DNA of 64,000 nucleotides from JAPLSN01 sp964482955. GTDB taxonomy: Bacteria > Spirochaetota > Spirochaetia > Treponematales > UBA12059. Shown one piece after another: positions 33,105 to 42,293 of this stretch. The position numbers and the translations under genes are program-made. The stretch lies in the NCBI GenBank assembly GCA_964482955.1, contig CAYZZW010000002.1, positions 1 through 64,000 on the forward strand, written 5' to 3'. How positions within the stretch are numbered: position 1 is the first letter of the stretch; every line of letters starts with the position of its first letter. The notes under the pieces are model-generated. The model was not told the origin of the DNA, did no database searches, and was given only the letters and a program-made list of their open reading frames with translations.

Positions 33105-34328
33105 TCAGTCCGGCAGCAGCCAGGACCGGAAGTCGACGACGGTCCCGAAATAGCGGAACGCGGCCGGCTTGATCGCCTCGCGGATTTCGGGGATCGCGTG
33201 CCCCCACCCGGCGGCGGCGAAGTCCACCCCGGCCGCGGCGGCCATGTCGGCTCCCGGCTTGAGATCGTCGAGGACGACCGCGTCGCTCGGTTCGAGGGCG
33301 AAGCGCGCGAGGGTCTCGAGCACGGGGCCCGGAGCGGGTTTGCGCCGCGCGGGATCGCTTTCCCAGCCGAAAATGGCGTCCGGAACGAGGTCTCCCGCCA
33401 TCGCGTAGTCGCGGGCGATGATGTCGGCGTCGGAGTGCGAGACGACGACGAGGATGCCGCCGCGGCGCTTGAATTCCGACAGGAGCGCGTACATGCCGGG
33501 AAAGAACTCGGCGTGCCGCCCGGCCGTGAATTCGCGCCAGATGCGCTGGCTTTCGTCGACTTCCTCGGCCGACAGGGCGAGTTCGCCGCGGAGGAACTCC
33601 GAAAGGCCCGGATCGAAATTCTTCCGGAACCATTCCTCGAGGCTGACGACGCGACGGCCCGGCCGCAGTCGGCGCATCGCCTCCACGTGCGCGGGATAAT
33701 GGATGAGCGGGGTGCTCATGACCGCGGTGTCGTCATGGTCCACGAGGAGGCAGCGTCGGGAGACGCGCCCGCTCCCGGCTCCCGCGAAATACCGTTCCGC
33801 CCCGATGCGGCGGACGTAGGCGACTTGGCCGTCGGTTTCGAGGGCTCCGGGACGGCCTTGGCGCACGAGTTCGACGGCTCGGTCCGGATCGACGCCGAAT
33901 TCGACGAGGATGCGGGCGGCGACCGTGCCCGAGCGCCCGCAGCCGCCCATGCAGTGGACGCAGACCTTGCCGCCCCGCGCCAGCGCCGACCGTACGCGCG
34001 GGCCGGCGTCGGTCCATGCCCGTTCCCACTCCGGCCCCGGCGTCGAGTAATCCTCGATGGGCAACCAGAGATGGACGAAACGCTCCTCCGCGAGCGCTGG
34101 AAGGTCGCCCGCGCCGATGGCGTCGAGTTCGTCCCGTTCCACGAGGGAAACGAGGATTTCCGCGCCCCAGGCTTGGATCGCGTCGAGATCGGACGCGAGC
34201 GCGTTTCCGTCGGGAACGGCCGTTCCTTTCCGTCTTCCCGGACAGGCCGCGAGGGCGACGGCTCCGTCCGTGCCGGGTACGCGGACGACGCCCATGTCCG
34301 TTCCGAAGGTCGGATTCGGTTCAACCAT
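33105..34328 (-). CDS. Fusion of a dual-specificity-type phosphatase and a HAD phosphatase
   Basis: The 407-residue protein has an N-terminal Cys-phosphatase domain (about 1-195) with the P-loop VHCMGGCGRSG (CX5R) and the general-acid segment LPIEDYSTPGPEW. It continues into a HAD domain (about 205-405) with motif I LLVDHDDTAVMSTP, motif II VVVSHSD, a Lys-containing KPAPGPVL region and motif IV VVLDDLKPGADMAAAAG. Both active sites look complete. The substrate is unknown; one chain may remove phosphate from protein and small-molecule targets or act sequentially. The start (MVEPNPTF) is the first codon after a G-rich site. Confidence 0.82.
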   Translation of the reverse strand: MVEPNPTFGTDMGVVRVPGTDGAVALAACPGRRKGTAVPDGNALASDLDAIQAWGAEILVSLVERDELDAIGAGDLPALAEERFVHLWLPIEDYSTPGPEWERAWTDAGPRVRSALARGGKVCVHCMGGCGRSGTVAARILVEFGVDPDRAVELVRQGRPGALETDGQVAYVRRIGAERYFAGAGSGRVSRRCLLVDHDDTAVMSTPLIHYPAHVEAMRRLRPGRRVVSLEEWFRKNFDPGLSEFLRGELALSAEEVDESQRIWREFTAGRHAEFFPGMYALLSEFKRRGGILVVVSHSDADIIARDYAMAGDLVPDAIFGWESDPARRKPAPGPVLETLARFALEPSDAVVLDDLKPGADMAAAAGVDFAAAGWGHAIPEIREAIKPAAFRYFGTVVDFRSWLLPD

Positions 34329-34440
34329 GCGAGAGCCCCCCGTGATCGCTCGAGTTTTCCGTTGCCATGATACCGGGAACGACGTACGATCGGAAGGCCA
34401 TGCCCGCGCCCGCGGGGGCGAAAGCCGGAAGGAGACGGAA

Positions 34441-35619
34441 ATGGATTTTAACGCGATCGTCGACCGCAGGGGAACGGACTCGGTCAAATGGGACCTGAAC
34501 GCGAAGATCTTCGGCACGGACGACCTGTTGCCGCTCTGGGTGGCGGATACCGATTTCCGCGCCCCCGAACCCGCGATCGAGGCCATGCGCCGCCGCCTCG
34601 AGCACGGCGTGTTCGGCTACACGTTCCGCGGCGACGCGTTCCACGACGCGATCGTCGGCTGGGAGCGCCGGCGCTACGGCTGGGAGATCAGGCGCGAATG
34701 GATTTCGTTCAGCCCCGGCGTCGTGCCGGCGCTCGCCCTGTCCGTCCTCGCCTGCACCGAGCCCGGCGATTCGGTGCTGGTCCAGCCGCCCGTCTACGGT
34801 CCCTTCTTCGACGTGGTCGCGAAGAACGGCCGCCGGATCGCGGAGGCCCCGCTCGCGCAGATCGGCGGCCGCTACGTCATGGATTTCGACGCGCTCGAAC
34901 GGGCCGCGGACGCGTCCGCGCGCATGCTGATCCTCTCGAGCCCGCACAATCCCGTCGGGCGCGCGTGGACGGCCGACGAACTCGGGCGGCTCGCGGAGTT
35001 CGCGGGGCGGAAGGGACTCGTGATCCTGTCCGACGAAATCCATTCGGACATCGTGTACGACGGCCGCCATGTCCCGCTCGCGTCGCTGTCGGCGGACGCG
35101 GCGCGGCGGACGATCACGTGCCGAGCGCCGAGCAAGACCTTCGGGCTCGCGGGGCTCACCACGTCGTACGTCGTGATCCCGGACCCGGACCTGAAGCGCC
35201 GCTTCGACGCGTCGCTCGCCGCCCTCGGCGTCGACGGCGGCAATATCTTCGGCGCGGTCGCCCTCGTCGCGGCGTACACCGAATGCGACGCCTGGCTCGA
35301 CGGTCTCGTCTCCTACCTGCGCGCGAACCGCGACCGAGCCGTCCGCTTCATATCGGAACGCGTCCCCGGGGTGAAGGCCTTTGCGCCCGAGAGCACGTTC
35401 CTGCTCTGGCTCGACTGTTCGGAGCTGGGGATGGAAAACGACGGACTCGCGCGATTCCTCGCGCGCGAGGCGAAGATCGGACTCAATTCCGGCACCTTCT
35501 TCGGAGGGCCGCGTTACGGCCGCTTCGTCCGCCTCAATTTCGGCTGCCCCCGCGCGACCCTGGACGAAGCCCTCGGGCGCTTCGAGCGCGCCGTCGCCGG
35601 ACTCGGGCGCCGCGCGTGA
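34441..35619 (+). CDS. MalY/PatB-family PLP lyase (cystathionine beta-lyase type)
   Basis: A 392-residue fold-type I PLP enzyme with DTDFRAPEPAIEAM, the PLP-binding Asn in SSPHNPVGR, SDEIHSDIVY, the Schiff-base Lys in APSKTFGLAG and a C-terminal RLNFGCPR. The group cleaves C-S bonds of cystathionine or cysteine; some members act as aminotransferases or regulators. The ATG is set by AAGGAGACGGAA. The following lipoprotein gene begins within or directly after its stop. Confidence 0.9.
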   Translation: MDFNAIVDRRGTDSVKWDLNAKIFGTDDLLPLWVADTDFRAPEPAIEAMRRRLEHGVFGYTFRGDAFHDAIVGWERRRYGWEIRREWISFSPGVVPALALSVLACTEPGDSVLVQPPVYGPFFDVVAKNGRRIAEAPLAQIGGRYVMDFDALERAADASARMLILSSPHNPVGRAWTADELGRLAEFAGRKGLVILSDEIHSDIVYDGRHVPLASLSADAARRTITCRAPSKTFGLAGLTTSYVVIPDPDLKRRFDASLAALGVDGGNIFGAVALVAAYTECDAWLDGLVSYLRANRDRAVRFISERVPGVKAFAPESTFLLWLDCSELGMENDGLARFLAREAKIGLNSGTFFGGPRYGRFVRLNFGCPRATLDEALGRFERAVAGLGRRA

Positions 35620-35651
35620 AAGCGGGCGCGCGCCGCTCGGACGCAGGCGGG

Positions 35652-36836
35652 ATGGACGCGAGGCGCGTCGCGCTCCGTCTGGCCGCGCTCGTCTCGGCGG
35701 TAACGCTCGCGTCGTGCGCCACGACGCCGACGCCGACGCCGACGCCGACGCTGACGCTGACGCGAAACGAACGCGTCAAGGCAGCGCTCCGCATGGCGGA
35801 CTTCATCCTGTCCCTGCAAGACGCTTCCGGAGCCGTCGAGGACGTGGCCGGCTGGGGCACCGTCAACACCGACTCGAACATGGAGTACGCGCTCATCGGG
35901 CTCGCGGCCGCGTACGACGCGACGAAGGACCGGAGGTACCTCGACGGGTTCGAGCGCGGCGTCGCTTGGCTCGCCGACCGCGAGGAGCTGGACGATCACT
36001 TCTGGCGCGGCAGCTGGCGGTATTCGTATGACGCGCACGGCAACCATGTCGCCGTGCCGCCCGGAGACGGGTACGCCGACGCCCGCGGCGTCGACACGAG
36101 TTCCGCCCTCTTAGCGTACCTCGTCTATCTCGCCAGGCGCGTGGACCCGGATTCCGATCTTCCGGGCCGATATGAAACCCATGTCCGCGCCGCGCTCGAA
36201 TTCGTCGAGTTCCGTTGTCTCGGCGAGGAGGGGCTGTCGCGAAGCTGTCATCTGATTCCGAAAGAGGGCGGCGCGCCGGTCCGCTCCGACATGAACTACA
36301 CGGCCGATCAGGCCGACGTGTGGCTCGGATTCCGGGCGGGATTCCTGCTGTACGGCGAGGCCCGGTACCGCGACGCAGCTGAGCAGCTCCGCTCGGCCGT
36401 CGAGTCCACGTTCTTTTCGGGGGAGCGCGGACGTTATCCCGTCGGCGTGTCGGGGGGCGAACCGGACTGGTCGCTGGGCGACTTCGGCCCGATCCAGTGC
36501 CAGGGGTGGCTCGCCTGGGCGTGGGGACCGTCGGACGCGAACGCGCGCGCCGTGGCTTGGCTCGAATCGAAGGCCGCCGGGGACGGGAGCGTCCGGTGTT
36601 TCCCCGGCGATCCGGCGTATTCCTTGAGCGCCGCGACGCTGCTCCTCGGCCGGTCGGGGCTCGTCCTTCCCGCGCCCGAACGAACGGCGCGTTGGCTGAG
36701 CTCTCCGCCCGTTTTCGACGCGGCTTCGGGCGGCGTCCGCGATTCCCTCCGCGACGGCATGGAGCCGTGCAACAACGCCGGCCTTTCCGCTGTGGCGCTG
36801 CTCGAGTGGCCGGCGTTCGCGGAGATCGGCCGGTAG
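35652..36836 (+). CDS. Lipoprotein with a six-hairpin glycosidase-like (alpha/alpha) domain
   Basis: A 394-residue lipoprotein (lipobox LASC) with a short Thr-Pro/Thr-Leu linker encoded by a hexanucleotide repeat, and an alpha-helical toroid (ALRMADFILSLQDASGA, NMEYALIGLAAAYDATKD, DQADVWLGFRAGFLLYGEARY). These helix pairs resemble the six-hairpin glycosidase/terpenoid-cyclase-like fold, but no catalytic Asp or Glu can be assigned. The ATG at 35652 is preferred; a GTG at 35616 overlapping the previous stop would add 12 residues. Confidence 0.6.
   Translation: MDARRVALRLAALVSAVTLASCATTPTPTPTPTLTLTRNERVKAALRMADFILSLQDASGAVEDVAGWGTVNTDSNMEYALIGLAAAYDATKDRRYLDGFERGVAWLADREELDDHFWRGSWRYSYDAHGNHVAVPPGDGYADARGVDTSSALLAYLVYLARRVDPDSDLPGRYETHVRAALEFVEFRCLGEEGLSRSCHLIPKEGGAPVRSDMNYTADQADVWLGFRAGFLLYGEARYRDAAEQLRSAVESTFFSGERGRYPVGVSGGEPDWSLGDFGPIQCQGWLAWAWGPSDANARAVAWLESKAAGDGSVRCFPGDPAYSLSAATLLLGRSGLVLPAPERTARWLSSPPVFDAASGGVRDSLRDGMEPCNNAGLSAVALLEWPAFAEIGR
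35724..35765 (+). repeat. In-frame hexanucleotide repeat
   Basis: Four copies of ACGCCG, two of ACGCTG and one of ACGCGA encode the TPTPTPTPTLTLTR linker. Slippage would change linker length by two residues per unit without a frameshift. Confidence 0.8.
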
Positions 36837-36853
36837 CGAGGCCGACGCCGGTT

Positions 36854-37543
36854 TCAGCCCAAAACGGGGGCGCCGCGCACGCAGGCGGCGAAGTCGGGAA
36901 AGGACGCGCCGTACTCGGCCTCGAGGGCGCGGCGGGCCAGGTCGAACACCGGCACGGCCGACGCGGCGGCGACGGCCGAATCGGAACTGGCGATCAGGCC
37001 GACCGCGACGTCCTTGAGCGCGCGATCGGCCGAGGTTTCGAGCGTGACGAACGCTTTCACGCCCGCGTCGGCGAACGCGGTCCGGAGGAGCGTCGCGTGT
37101 TCCGCGCTCCGGGACACGGGCGCGTCGAGCGCGACGGACACGAACGGAAGGGAAAGGCGCGAAACGTGCCGGACGACGAGGGATATGGCTTCGCCGAAGG
37201 CGTCGTCGTCGACGACGCGCCCGTGGACCCCTCCCGAATCGCGCAGCAACCCGTCCGTGGCGAGGAAGAGCGGCACGCCGCGCCTGAAGTTGTAGACGGT
37301 GAACAGGACGTTGTATCCGTCGATGGCGATCGGGGTTCCGTCGGGAATCCGTTCGACGAGTCGCGCGCGGACGCGGTCCGAAGCTTCCGCGGACAGCACG
37401 CCGCGGAACAGGGCCATGCGGTCGGCGCGGTCGAGGCGGTGGCGGTCGCCCACGAGCTTCCGCGACGCGTCGGCGGGATAGCCGCCGTCGAGCAGCGCCC
37501 GATAGTCCCGCGCCGCCCGGATGAACGCGTCGTCGAACGGCAT
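36854..37543 (-). CDS. DUF434-domain protein
   Basis: The 229-residue cytoplasmic protein has an N-terminal DUF434 block (AARDYRALLDGGYPADASRKLVG and RMALFRGV) followed by a helical/beta domain containing IAIDGYNVLFTVYNF and FVSVALDAPVSRS. The second part looks like a PIN- or Toprim-type nuclease fold by its 'DGYN' start and repeated Asp residues, but that is speculation. It sits 26 bases downstream of the histidine kinase and may share its transcript. Confidence 0.65.
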   Translation of the reverse strand: MPFDDAFIRAARDYRALLDGGYPADASRKLVGDRHRLDRADRMALFRGVLSAEASDRVRARLVERIPDGTPIAIDGYNVLFTVYNFRRGVPLFLATDGLLRDSGGVHGRVVDDDAFGEAISLVVRHVSRLSLPFVSVALDAPVSRSAEHATLLRTAFADAGVKAFVTLETSADRALKDVAVGLIASSDSAVAAASAVPVFDLARRALEAEYGASFPDFAACVRGAPVLG

Positions 37544-37569
37544 GGCGGACCTTGCGCGCGTCGCCGCCG

Positions 37570-38574
37570 CTACAGCAGCCGGCTTTCGCGGTGGACGGGA
37601 TCGGCCTGCTCGGCGAAGCGGACGCGCACCCTGAAGACGGTCCGCCCCGGCGCGGATTCGAAGTCGATCGATCCTCCGGCGGCCTCGACGATGGCGCGCG
37701 CCTCCGCGAGCCCGAGTCCCGCGGCCGGCCTGTCCGTCTTCGTCGTGAAAAAAGGTTCCCAGACGAGCGACGAGTTTTCCGCGGGGATGCCGGCCCCCGT
37801 GTCCTCGAATTCGACGACGGCGATCCCTTCCTCGCAGCGGGCGCGAACCGTCAGGACGCCGCCCGCCGCCATCGCCTCGGCGGCGTTGAGCGTCAGGTTG
37901 AGCCACACCCTGCCGAAGGCGTCGGGCAGCATGGCGACGCCCGAAAGGCCGTTGAAATCGCTCCTGACGGCGAGTTGTCCCTTGAAGCGCGGCGCGCAGA
38001 CCGCGAGCGCCGAGTCGAGCGATTCGGCCACGGAAACCGGCGGCGTCGGGGCGTCCCGGACCGCGCGTCCGATCAAGCCATACGCCCGCGTCAGCGCCGA
38101 CAGCCGCGCCGAGGACTCCCGGATGATTTCCACCGCTTCGATCACCATGACCGCGCGGCGGGCGGCTTCGACCAGGTTGTCCGAAGCGCCCGAGAGGATT
38201 TCGATCGTGCCCGGATCGGGATTCCACAAGCCCAGATCCGAGCAGAGCCCGGTCATCGCTCCGTCCGGATCGGCGCTCGGGGTTTGGAACAGGGCGCGCA
38301 GCGTTTCACGGGCTTCGTGGGCTTTCGAGCCGACCGGTTGCGGCGTGGCCCGCCGTTTCGCGACGAGGGCGGCGAGGCGGTCGTCGTCCTGCGGCGAGAG
38401 GCAGGGCCGGCACGAACCGTTTCCGAGCGCGTCGTCGACGACGTCGATTCCCATGGAGAGGGCGTGGAGCGGCGAGTTGAGGTCGTGCACGACGCCCGAG
38501 GCGAGGCTGCCGACGACTGCGAGACTTTCCCGCGCGCGGATGATCTTCGTGAGCTGTCCGATCGATACGTCCAT
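37570..38574 (-). CDS. Soluble sensor-less histidine kinase
   Basis: A 334-residue protein without membrane segments. A HisKA-like helix contains SGVVHDLNSPLHAL (phospho-His) and the ATPase domain has N-box NLTLNAAEAM, G1 DTGAGI, F-box FFTTK and G2 GLGLAEARAIV. An unusual insert of about 90 residues between the His helix and the ATPase domain includes a Cys pair (CRPC). No partner regulator is adjacent. AGGAAGG precedes the ATG. Confidence 0.85.
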   Translation of the reverse strand: MDVSIGQLTKIIRARESLAVVGSLASGVVHDLNSPLHALSMGIDVVDDALGNGSCRPCLSPQDDDRLAALVAKRRATPQPVGSKAHEARETLRALFQTPSADPDGAMTGLCSDLGLWNPDPGTIEILSGASDNLVEAARRAVMVIEAVEIIRESSARLSALTRAYGLIGRAVRDAPTPPVSVAESLDSALAVCAPRFKGQLAVRSDFNGLSGVAMLPDAFGRVWLNLTLNAAEAMAAGGVLTVRARCEEGIAVVEFEDTGAGIPAENSSLVWEPFFTTKTDRPAAGLGLAEARAIVEAAGGSIDFESAPGRTVFRVRVRFAEQADPVHRESRLL

Positions 38575-38605
38575 GATCGCTGCGCCTTCCTCGCGTGATG
38601 GTAGA

Positions 38606-38634
38606 AGTCTAGCGTCGCGCGCGGGCGATCACAA
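38606..38634 (-). promoter_or_regulatory. Promoter of the histidine kinase gene
   Basis: Minus strand TTGTGA, 17 bases and TAGACT, about 30 bases upstream of the start. Confidence 0.5.
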
Positions 38635-38664
38635 GCCGAAGGCGCTCCCCGGCGGATCGCCGGG

Positions 38665-39480
38665 TCAGCGACGGCCGAGGGCGTGGCAGAGCGCGAAGGC
38701 GAGGAAGTCGACGACGACGATGACGGCGCCCGAGGGCAGGTCGAGGAGGTAGGAGGCGAGCACTCCGACGACGACGGACGCGACGGCTAGGAGCGCGGCG
38801 ATGCCGAGCGTTGCCTTGAAGCCGCGCCCGAGGGCGAGCGCGGCGGACGCCGGCAGGACGACGAGCGCCGACACGAGCATCGTGCCGACGACGCGGATGC
38901 CGATGGACACCACCGCGGCGGCGAGCGCGACGAGCAGTCGGCCGATGGCGGTCGCGCGCACGCCGGACGCCTTCGCGAAGTCCTCGTCGTAGGTCGTGGA
39001 AAACAGGTCGGCGCCGAAGAAGGCGACGACGGCGACGACCGCGGCGGACACGACGCCGGAGACCAGGAGTTCCCCGTTCCCGATGGCGAGGATGCTGCCG
39101 AAGAGGTAGCTGAAGAGGTCGATGTCGAAGCCGCCGCCCGCGCTCGCGAGGAGCACGCCGACGGCGACGCCGAGGCTCGAGAGGATGCCGATGGCGGCGT
39201 CGCCCGACGCGGACCTGCGCGAAAGCTCGAGGACGCCGATCGAAGCCAGTACGGAGAGCGGGAGCGCCAGCGCGAGCGGCGACGCGCCGAGGACGAGGGC
39301 GAAGGCCACCGACGCGAAGCTCACGTGCGCGAGACCGTCGCCGATGAGCGACAGCCGGCGGAGCACGAGGAAGACGCCGACGAGGGCGCAGCCCGCGGCG
39401 ACGAAGGAGCCCGCGAGGAGGGCGCGTTGCACGAAGCCGTAGGACAGGGCCTTCGCGATCTGCGCGACGAGGTCAGCCAT
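38665..39480 (-). CDS. Zinc/manganese ABC transporter permease (ZnuB/TroC family)
   Basis: The 271-residue integral membrane protein has seven to eight helices and the ABC-3 permease signatures RRLSLIGDGLAHVSFASVAF, DLFSYLFGSIL and RVVGTMLVSALVVLPASAA. It is third in the metal-uptake operon and overlaps the ATPase gene by eight bases. Confidence 0.9.
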   Translation of the reverse strand: MADLVAQIAKALSYGFVQRALLAGSFVAAGCALVGVFLVLRRLSLIGDGLAHVSFASVAFALVLGASPLALALPLSVLASIGVLELSRRSASGDAAIGILSSLGVAVGVLLASAGGGFDIDLFSYLFGSILAIGNGELLVSGVVSAAVVAVVAFFGADLFSTTYDEDFAKASGVRATAIGRLLVALAAAVVSIGIRVVGTMLVSALVVLPASAALALGRGFKATLGIAALLAVASVVVGVLASYLLDLPSGAVIVVVDFLAFALCHALGRR

Positions 39481-40225
39481 GGGCGCACGCTCCCTTGTGG
39501 CGGTGGCCGGCGCCGAAATAGCACTCGATGGCCGAACCCGGATCGAAGCCCTCGGTCGGACCGTCGTAGACGACGCGCCGGTCCACGAAGAGCAGGCGAC
39601 CCGCGTACCCCGCGGCGGCCTCGAGGTCGTGGGTCACGAACAGGATGGTGGTGCCGAGTTCCGCGTTGATCGACTCCATCGTCTCGTAAAAGCAGGCGCG
39701 CGTGCCGGGGTCGAGCGCGCCCGTCGGCTCGTCGAGGAGGAGGAGGTCGGGTTTCGATACGAGGGCGCGGGCCAGGTGCACGCGCTGCTGCTGGCCCCCG
39801 GACAGGCGGCCGACGCGCGATTCGGCCAGGTCGGCGATCATGAGGAGCTCGAGCGTCTCGGAGACGGCGCGCTTGTCGTCCGGGCCCATGCGCTTGGGGT
39901 GCGGCTTCCGCGCGAGGATGCCGGACGCGACCACTTCGCGGACCAAGGCGGGAAAGCGATGGTCCGCCGTCGCCGCCTTTTGCGGCAGATAGCCTATCGT
40001 CGGTTTCCGCTCGCCGCCCGTCCCGTCGGGGACCGCGCGGAGGGATATCGTGCCGGAGGCCGGTTCCACGAGGCCCGCGATCGTCTTCACGAGGGTCGTC
40101 TTGCCGGAGCCGTTCGGTCCGACGACCGCGAGGAAGGACCCGCGCTCGACCTCGAACGACACGTCGTGGAGGACTTCGTAGGATCCGTAGCGGACCTGGA
40201 GGGAATCGACGGCGAGTATGGTCAT
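39473..40225 (-). CDS. Zinc/manganese ABC transporter ATPase (ZnuC/TroB family)
   Basis: A 250-residue ATPase with Walker A GPNGSGKTT, Q-loop YLPQKAA, signature LSGGQQQRV, Walker B LLLLDEP and H-loop FVTHD. The His/Gly-rich tail (GAGHRHKGACAHG) may bind metal. The ATG overlaps the stop of the upstream binding-protein gene (ATGA). Confidence 0.92.
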   Translation of the reverse strand: MTILAVDSLQVRYGSYEVLHDVSFEVERGSFLAVVGPNGSGKTTLVKTIAGLVEPASGTISLRAVPDGTGGERKPTIGYLPQKAATADHRFPALVREVVASGILARKPHPKRMGPDDKRAVSETLELLMIADLAESRVGRLSGGQQQRVHLARALVSKPDLLLLDEPTGALDPGTRACFYETMESINAELGTTILFVTHDLEAAAGYAGRLLFVDRRVVYDGPTEGFDPGSAIECYFGAGHRHKGACAHG

Positions 40226-41232
40226 CGGTAGCCCAGCCCCTGCTTGAGCCGTTCGAGATTGCCGCGCATGATGCCGACGAAGGTGACGCCCGATTCGAGT
40301 TCGCGCTTCGAGACGTTGTGCGCCGCGTGCAGGAGGAGGAGCTTCGCGCCGGTTTCCTCCGCGATGACGCGCGCGACGCGCGGATCCGACAGCTCTTCGA
40401 AGAAGACGGCCGTCGCGCCCGTTTTCCGCACCGCGTCGACGAGGTTCGCGACGCCGCGGGCTCCCGGTTCGGCGTCGGGCGAAAAGCCCTCGAAGGGCGA
40501 CACGGCTTCGAGGCCGTAACGTCGGGCGAAGTAGCCGAAGGCGAAGTGGCCGCCGGAGACGATGGTTTTCCGCTCGCAACGCGCGAGCGCCGCGGCGATG
40601 TCCGCGTCCAGCTTGGAGAGCTCCTCCCGGCAGGACGCGGCGTTGGCGGCGAACAGCGCGGCCTTGTCGGGCATGGCCTCGGTCAATGCCGCTTCGATCG
40701 AGTCGACGAGGTGCGAGGCGAGGACGGGATCGAGCCAGACGTGGGGGTCTCCGCCCTCGTGGGCGTGTACTCCGGCGCGCCCGTCTTCGTCGTCGGCGGG
40801 ACCGTCGGCCCTCATGAGCTCGATGCCGTCGGCGGCTTCCGTGACTATCGTCTTCCTGCCGTTCGGGACGGATTTCGCGCTTTCGGCGAGAGCGGGCGCC
40901 CAGGGTTCCATCGATTCGCAGGTGTAGACGAAGACGTCGGCGCGCGCGATGCGCTCGAGATCGCCGGGCTTCGGATCGAAGGCGTGCGCTTCCACGCCGG
41001 GCGGGAGGAGGAGGGATACGGACACGGCGTCGCCGCCGACGGATTTCGCGAAGTCGTAGAGCGGGAAGATCGTGGCCACCACGGAGGGGCGTCCATCGGC
41101 GGGCTTCGCGCCGCCGCAGGCGGAGGCGGCGAGCAGGAGGGCCGAAGCGACGAGCAGCGCGGCATTCACGCCCCGCGGGGCGGCTCGGCATGTTCCACGC
41201 CCGTGCGACGGGCTTTTCGGCGCTGGTTTCAT
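40222..41232 (-). CDS. Zinc/manganese-binding lipoprotein (ZnuA/TroA family)
   Basis: The 336-residue cluster A-I binding protein has a lipobox (AASAC) after an unusually long basic N-terminus. Metal-site blocks are VEAHAFDPKPGD, DPHVWLDPVLAS, SGGHFAFGYFARRYG and the late FFEELSDPRVA. A short His/Asp/Glu loop (VHAHEGGDPH) precedes the second His. It captures Zn2+ or Mn2+ for the permease. The ATG at 41232 is supported by a promoter seven bases upstream; a GTG at 41169 would give a more typical signal peptide. Confidence 0.88.
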   Translation of the reverse strand: MKPAPKSPSHGRGTCRAAPRGVNAALLVASALLLAASACGGAKPADGRPSVVATIFPLYDFAKSVGGDAVSVSLLLPPGVEAHAFDPKPGDLERIARADVFVYTCESMEPWAPALAESAKSVPNGRKTIVTEAADGIELMRADGPADDEDGRAGVHAHEGGDPHVWLDPVLASHLVDSIEAALTEAMPDKAALFAANAASCREELSKLDADIAAALARCERKTIVSGGHFAFGYFARRYGLEAVSPFEGFSPDAEPGARGVANLVDAVRKTGATAVFFEELSDPRVARVIAEETGAKLLLLHAAHNVSKRELESGVTFVGIMRGNLERLKQGLGYR

Positions 41233-41239
41233 CGCGACC

Positions 41240-41268
41240 ACAATAGCCGCGTCGCCGGGGGAGGTCAA
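41240..41268 (-). promoter_or_regulatory. Promoter of the metal-uptake operon, leaderless
   Basis: Minus strand TTGACC, 17 bases and TATTGT, then seven bases to the ATG. No clear Zur-box dyad is visible. Confidence 0.6.
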
Positions 41269-41296
41269 TGCGGGCGGCGTTCCGGGAAAGGCCCAC

Positions 41297-41324
41297 TTGA
41301 ACGGCGCGTCCGATGCGTTAAATT
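41297..41324 (+). promoter_or_regulatory. Candidate promoter of the 41404 gene
   Basis: TTGAAC, 16 bases and TAAATT; an 80-base leader follows and ends in GGAGG. Confidence 0.45.
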
Positions 41325-41403
41325 CTATCGTGTGAGCCGTTCAAACAGTGAAGCCGCGGTCGACGGGTTCCTTGCGCCGCCGCCGTTCGGTCGGAGGTCC
41401 GCC

Positions 41404-42270
41404 ATGAACAGGATCCGTCCCTTCGTTTCCGCGATCGCGTGGCTCGTCGTCGCCGCGATCGCGGTCGTTCCGGCTTTTTCCCAGGACGAGGCCATCGGCA
41501 TCGTCATGTCCGCGCGCGAGGGCGTCATGGTCAAGCGGGGCGACGGGAATCCCGTCGCGGCGCTCGAGGGCATGATGCTCTATCGCGATTCGGTGATCGT
41601 GCTCGCCGCGGGGGTCAAGATCGGCATCGTGCAGATCTACACCTCGCTCGACGGCTTGACCACGTTCACGCGCTTCCCGGTATACCTGGCCGAAAGCAAA
41701 TCCGGAGCGCTCACGCAGGCGGAACGGGACCGGATACTCGCGGGAATCGGGGGCGGCGCCCTCACGAGCGCGCCGTCCATGGCGCCGGCTCCGCCGCCTC
41801 CGCCGTCTTCGTCGGCGCCGAAGTCGGACAGCGCGGGGGCGTACGACGGCGGCGGCCTCGCGTTCGGCGTCGGAGCCCGGGCGCGGTACCGGGACGCGTG
41901 GTCGGCGGCGCTGGCTTTCGAAAGCGTGATGCCGTTCGGGACGTGGTCGATGGGCTTCGGTACGCAGGTCGGTGTCCGCGTGTTCGCGTGGGACGGCTTC
42001 GTGTTCGAACCCCTGTCGATCGGCGCGGAAGTCGATTACTACGGCTTCGACCCCCACGGACGGGGCGCCTTCATCGGGCTGTCCATGGGGACGCTGCTCG
42101 TCCAGGCTGACGCCTCGTCGTACGCGGGCGCCCTGATCGGGCTCGCTGGCGGCTCGCGCGCGCTGGCGTGGCGGGCTGGTCTCGGCATGGATTGGCGCTT
42201 CGGTTCCCGCGGTTCGGAAGAGGACGGATTCGGGTTCGTCATCGAGCTCGGCTTGGGCACGAGGTTCTGA
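41404..42270 (+). CDS. Exported protein with C-terminal beta-barrel-like domain
   Basis: The 288-residue protein has a signal peptide (cleavage near AFSQ), an N-terminal beta-domain (about 28-110) and a Pro/Ser-rich linker (PAPPPPPSSSAP). A C-terminal half of alternating strands follows (GGLAFGVGARARYRDAW, FGTQVGVRVFAWDGF, FGFVIELGLGTRF), typical of small outer-membrane barrels and ending in an aromatic residue. The function is unknown; an FecR-like N-domain is possible. GGAGG precedes the start. Confidence 0.65.
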   Translation: MNRIRPFVSAIAWLVVAAIAVVPAFSQDEAIGIVMSAREGVMVKRGDGNPVAALEGMMLYRDSVIVLAAGVKIGIVQIYTSLDGLTTFTRFPVYLAESKSGALTQAERDRILAGIGGGALTSAPSMAPAPPPPPSSSAPKSDSAGAYDGGGLAFGVGARARYRDAWSAALAFESVMPFGTWSMGFGTQVGVRVFAWDGFVFEPLSIGAEVDYYGFDPHGRGAFIGLSMGTLLVQADASSYAGALIGLAGGSRALAWRAGLGMDWRFGSRGSEEDGFGFVIELGLGTRF

Positions 42271-42293
42271 CGGAGCCTTTGGAAGGATGGGGC

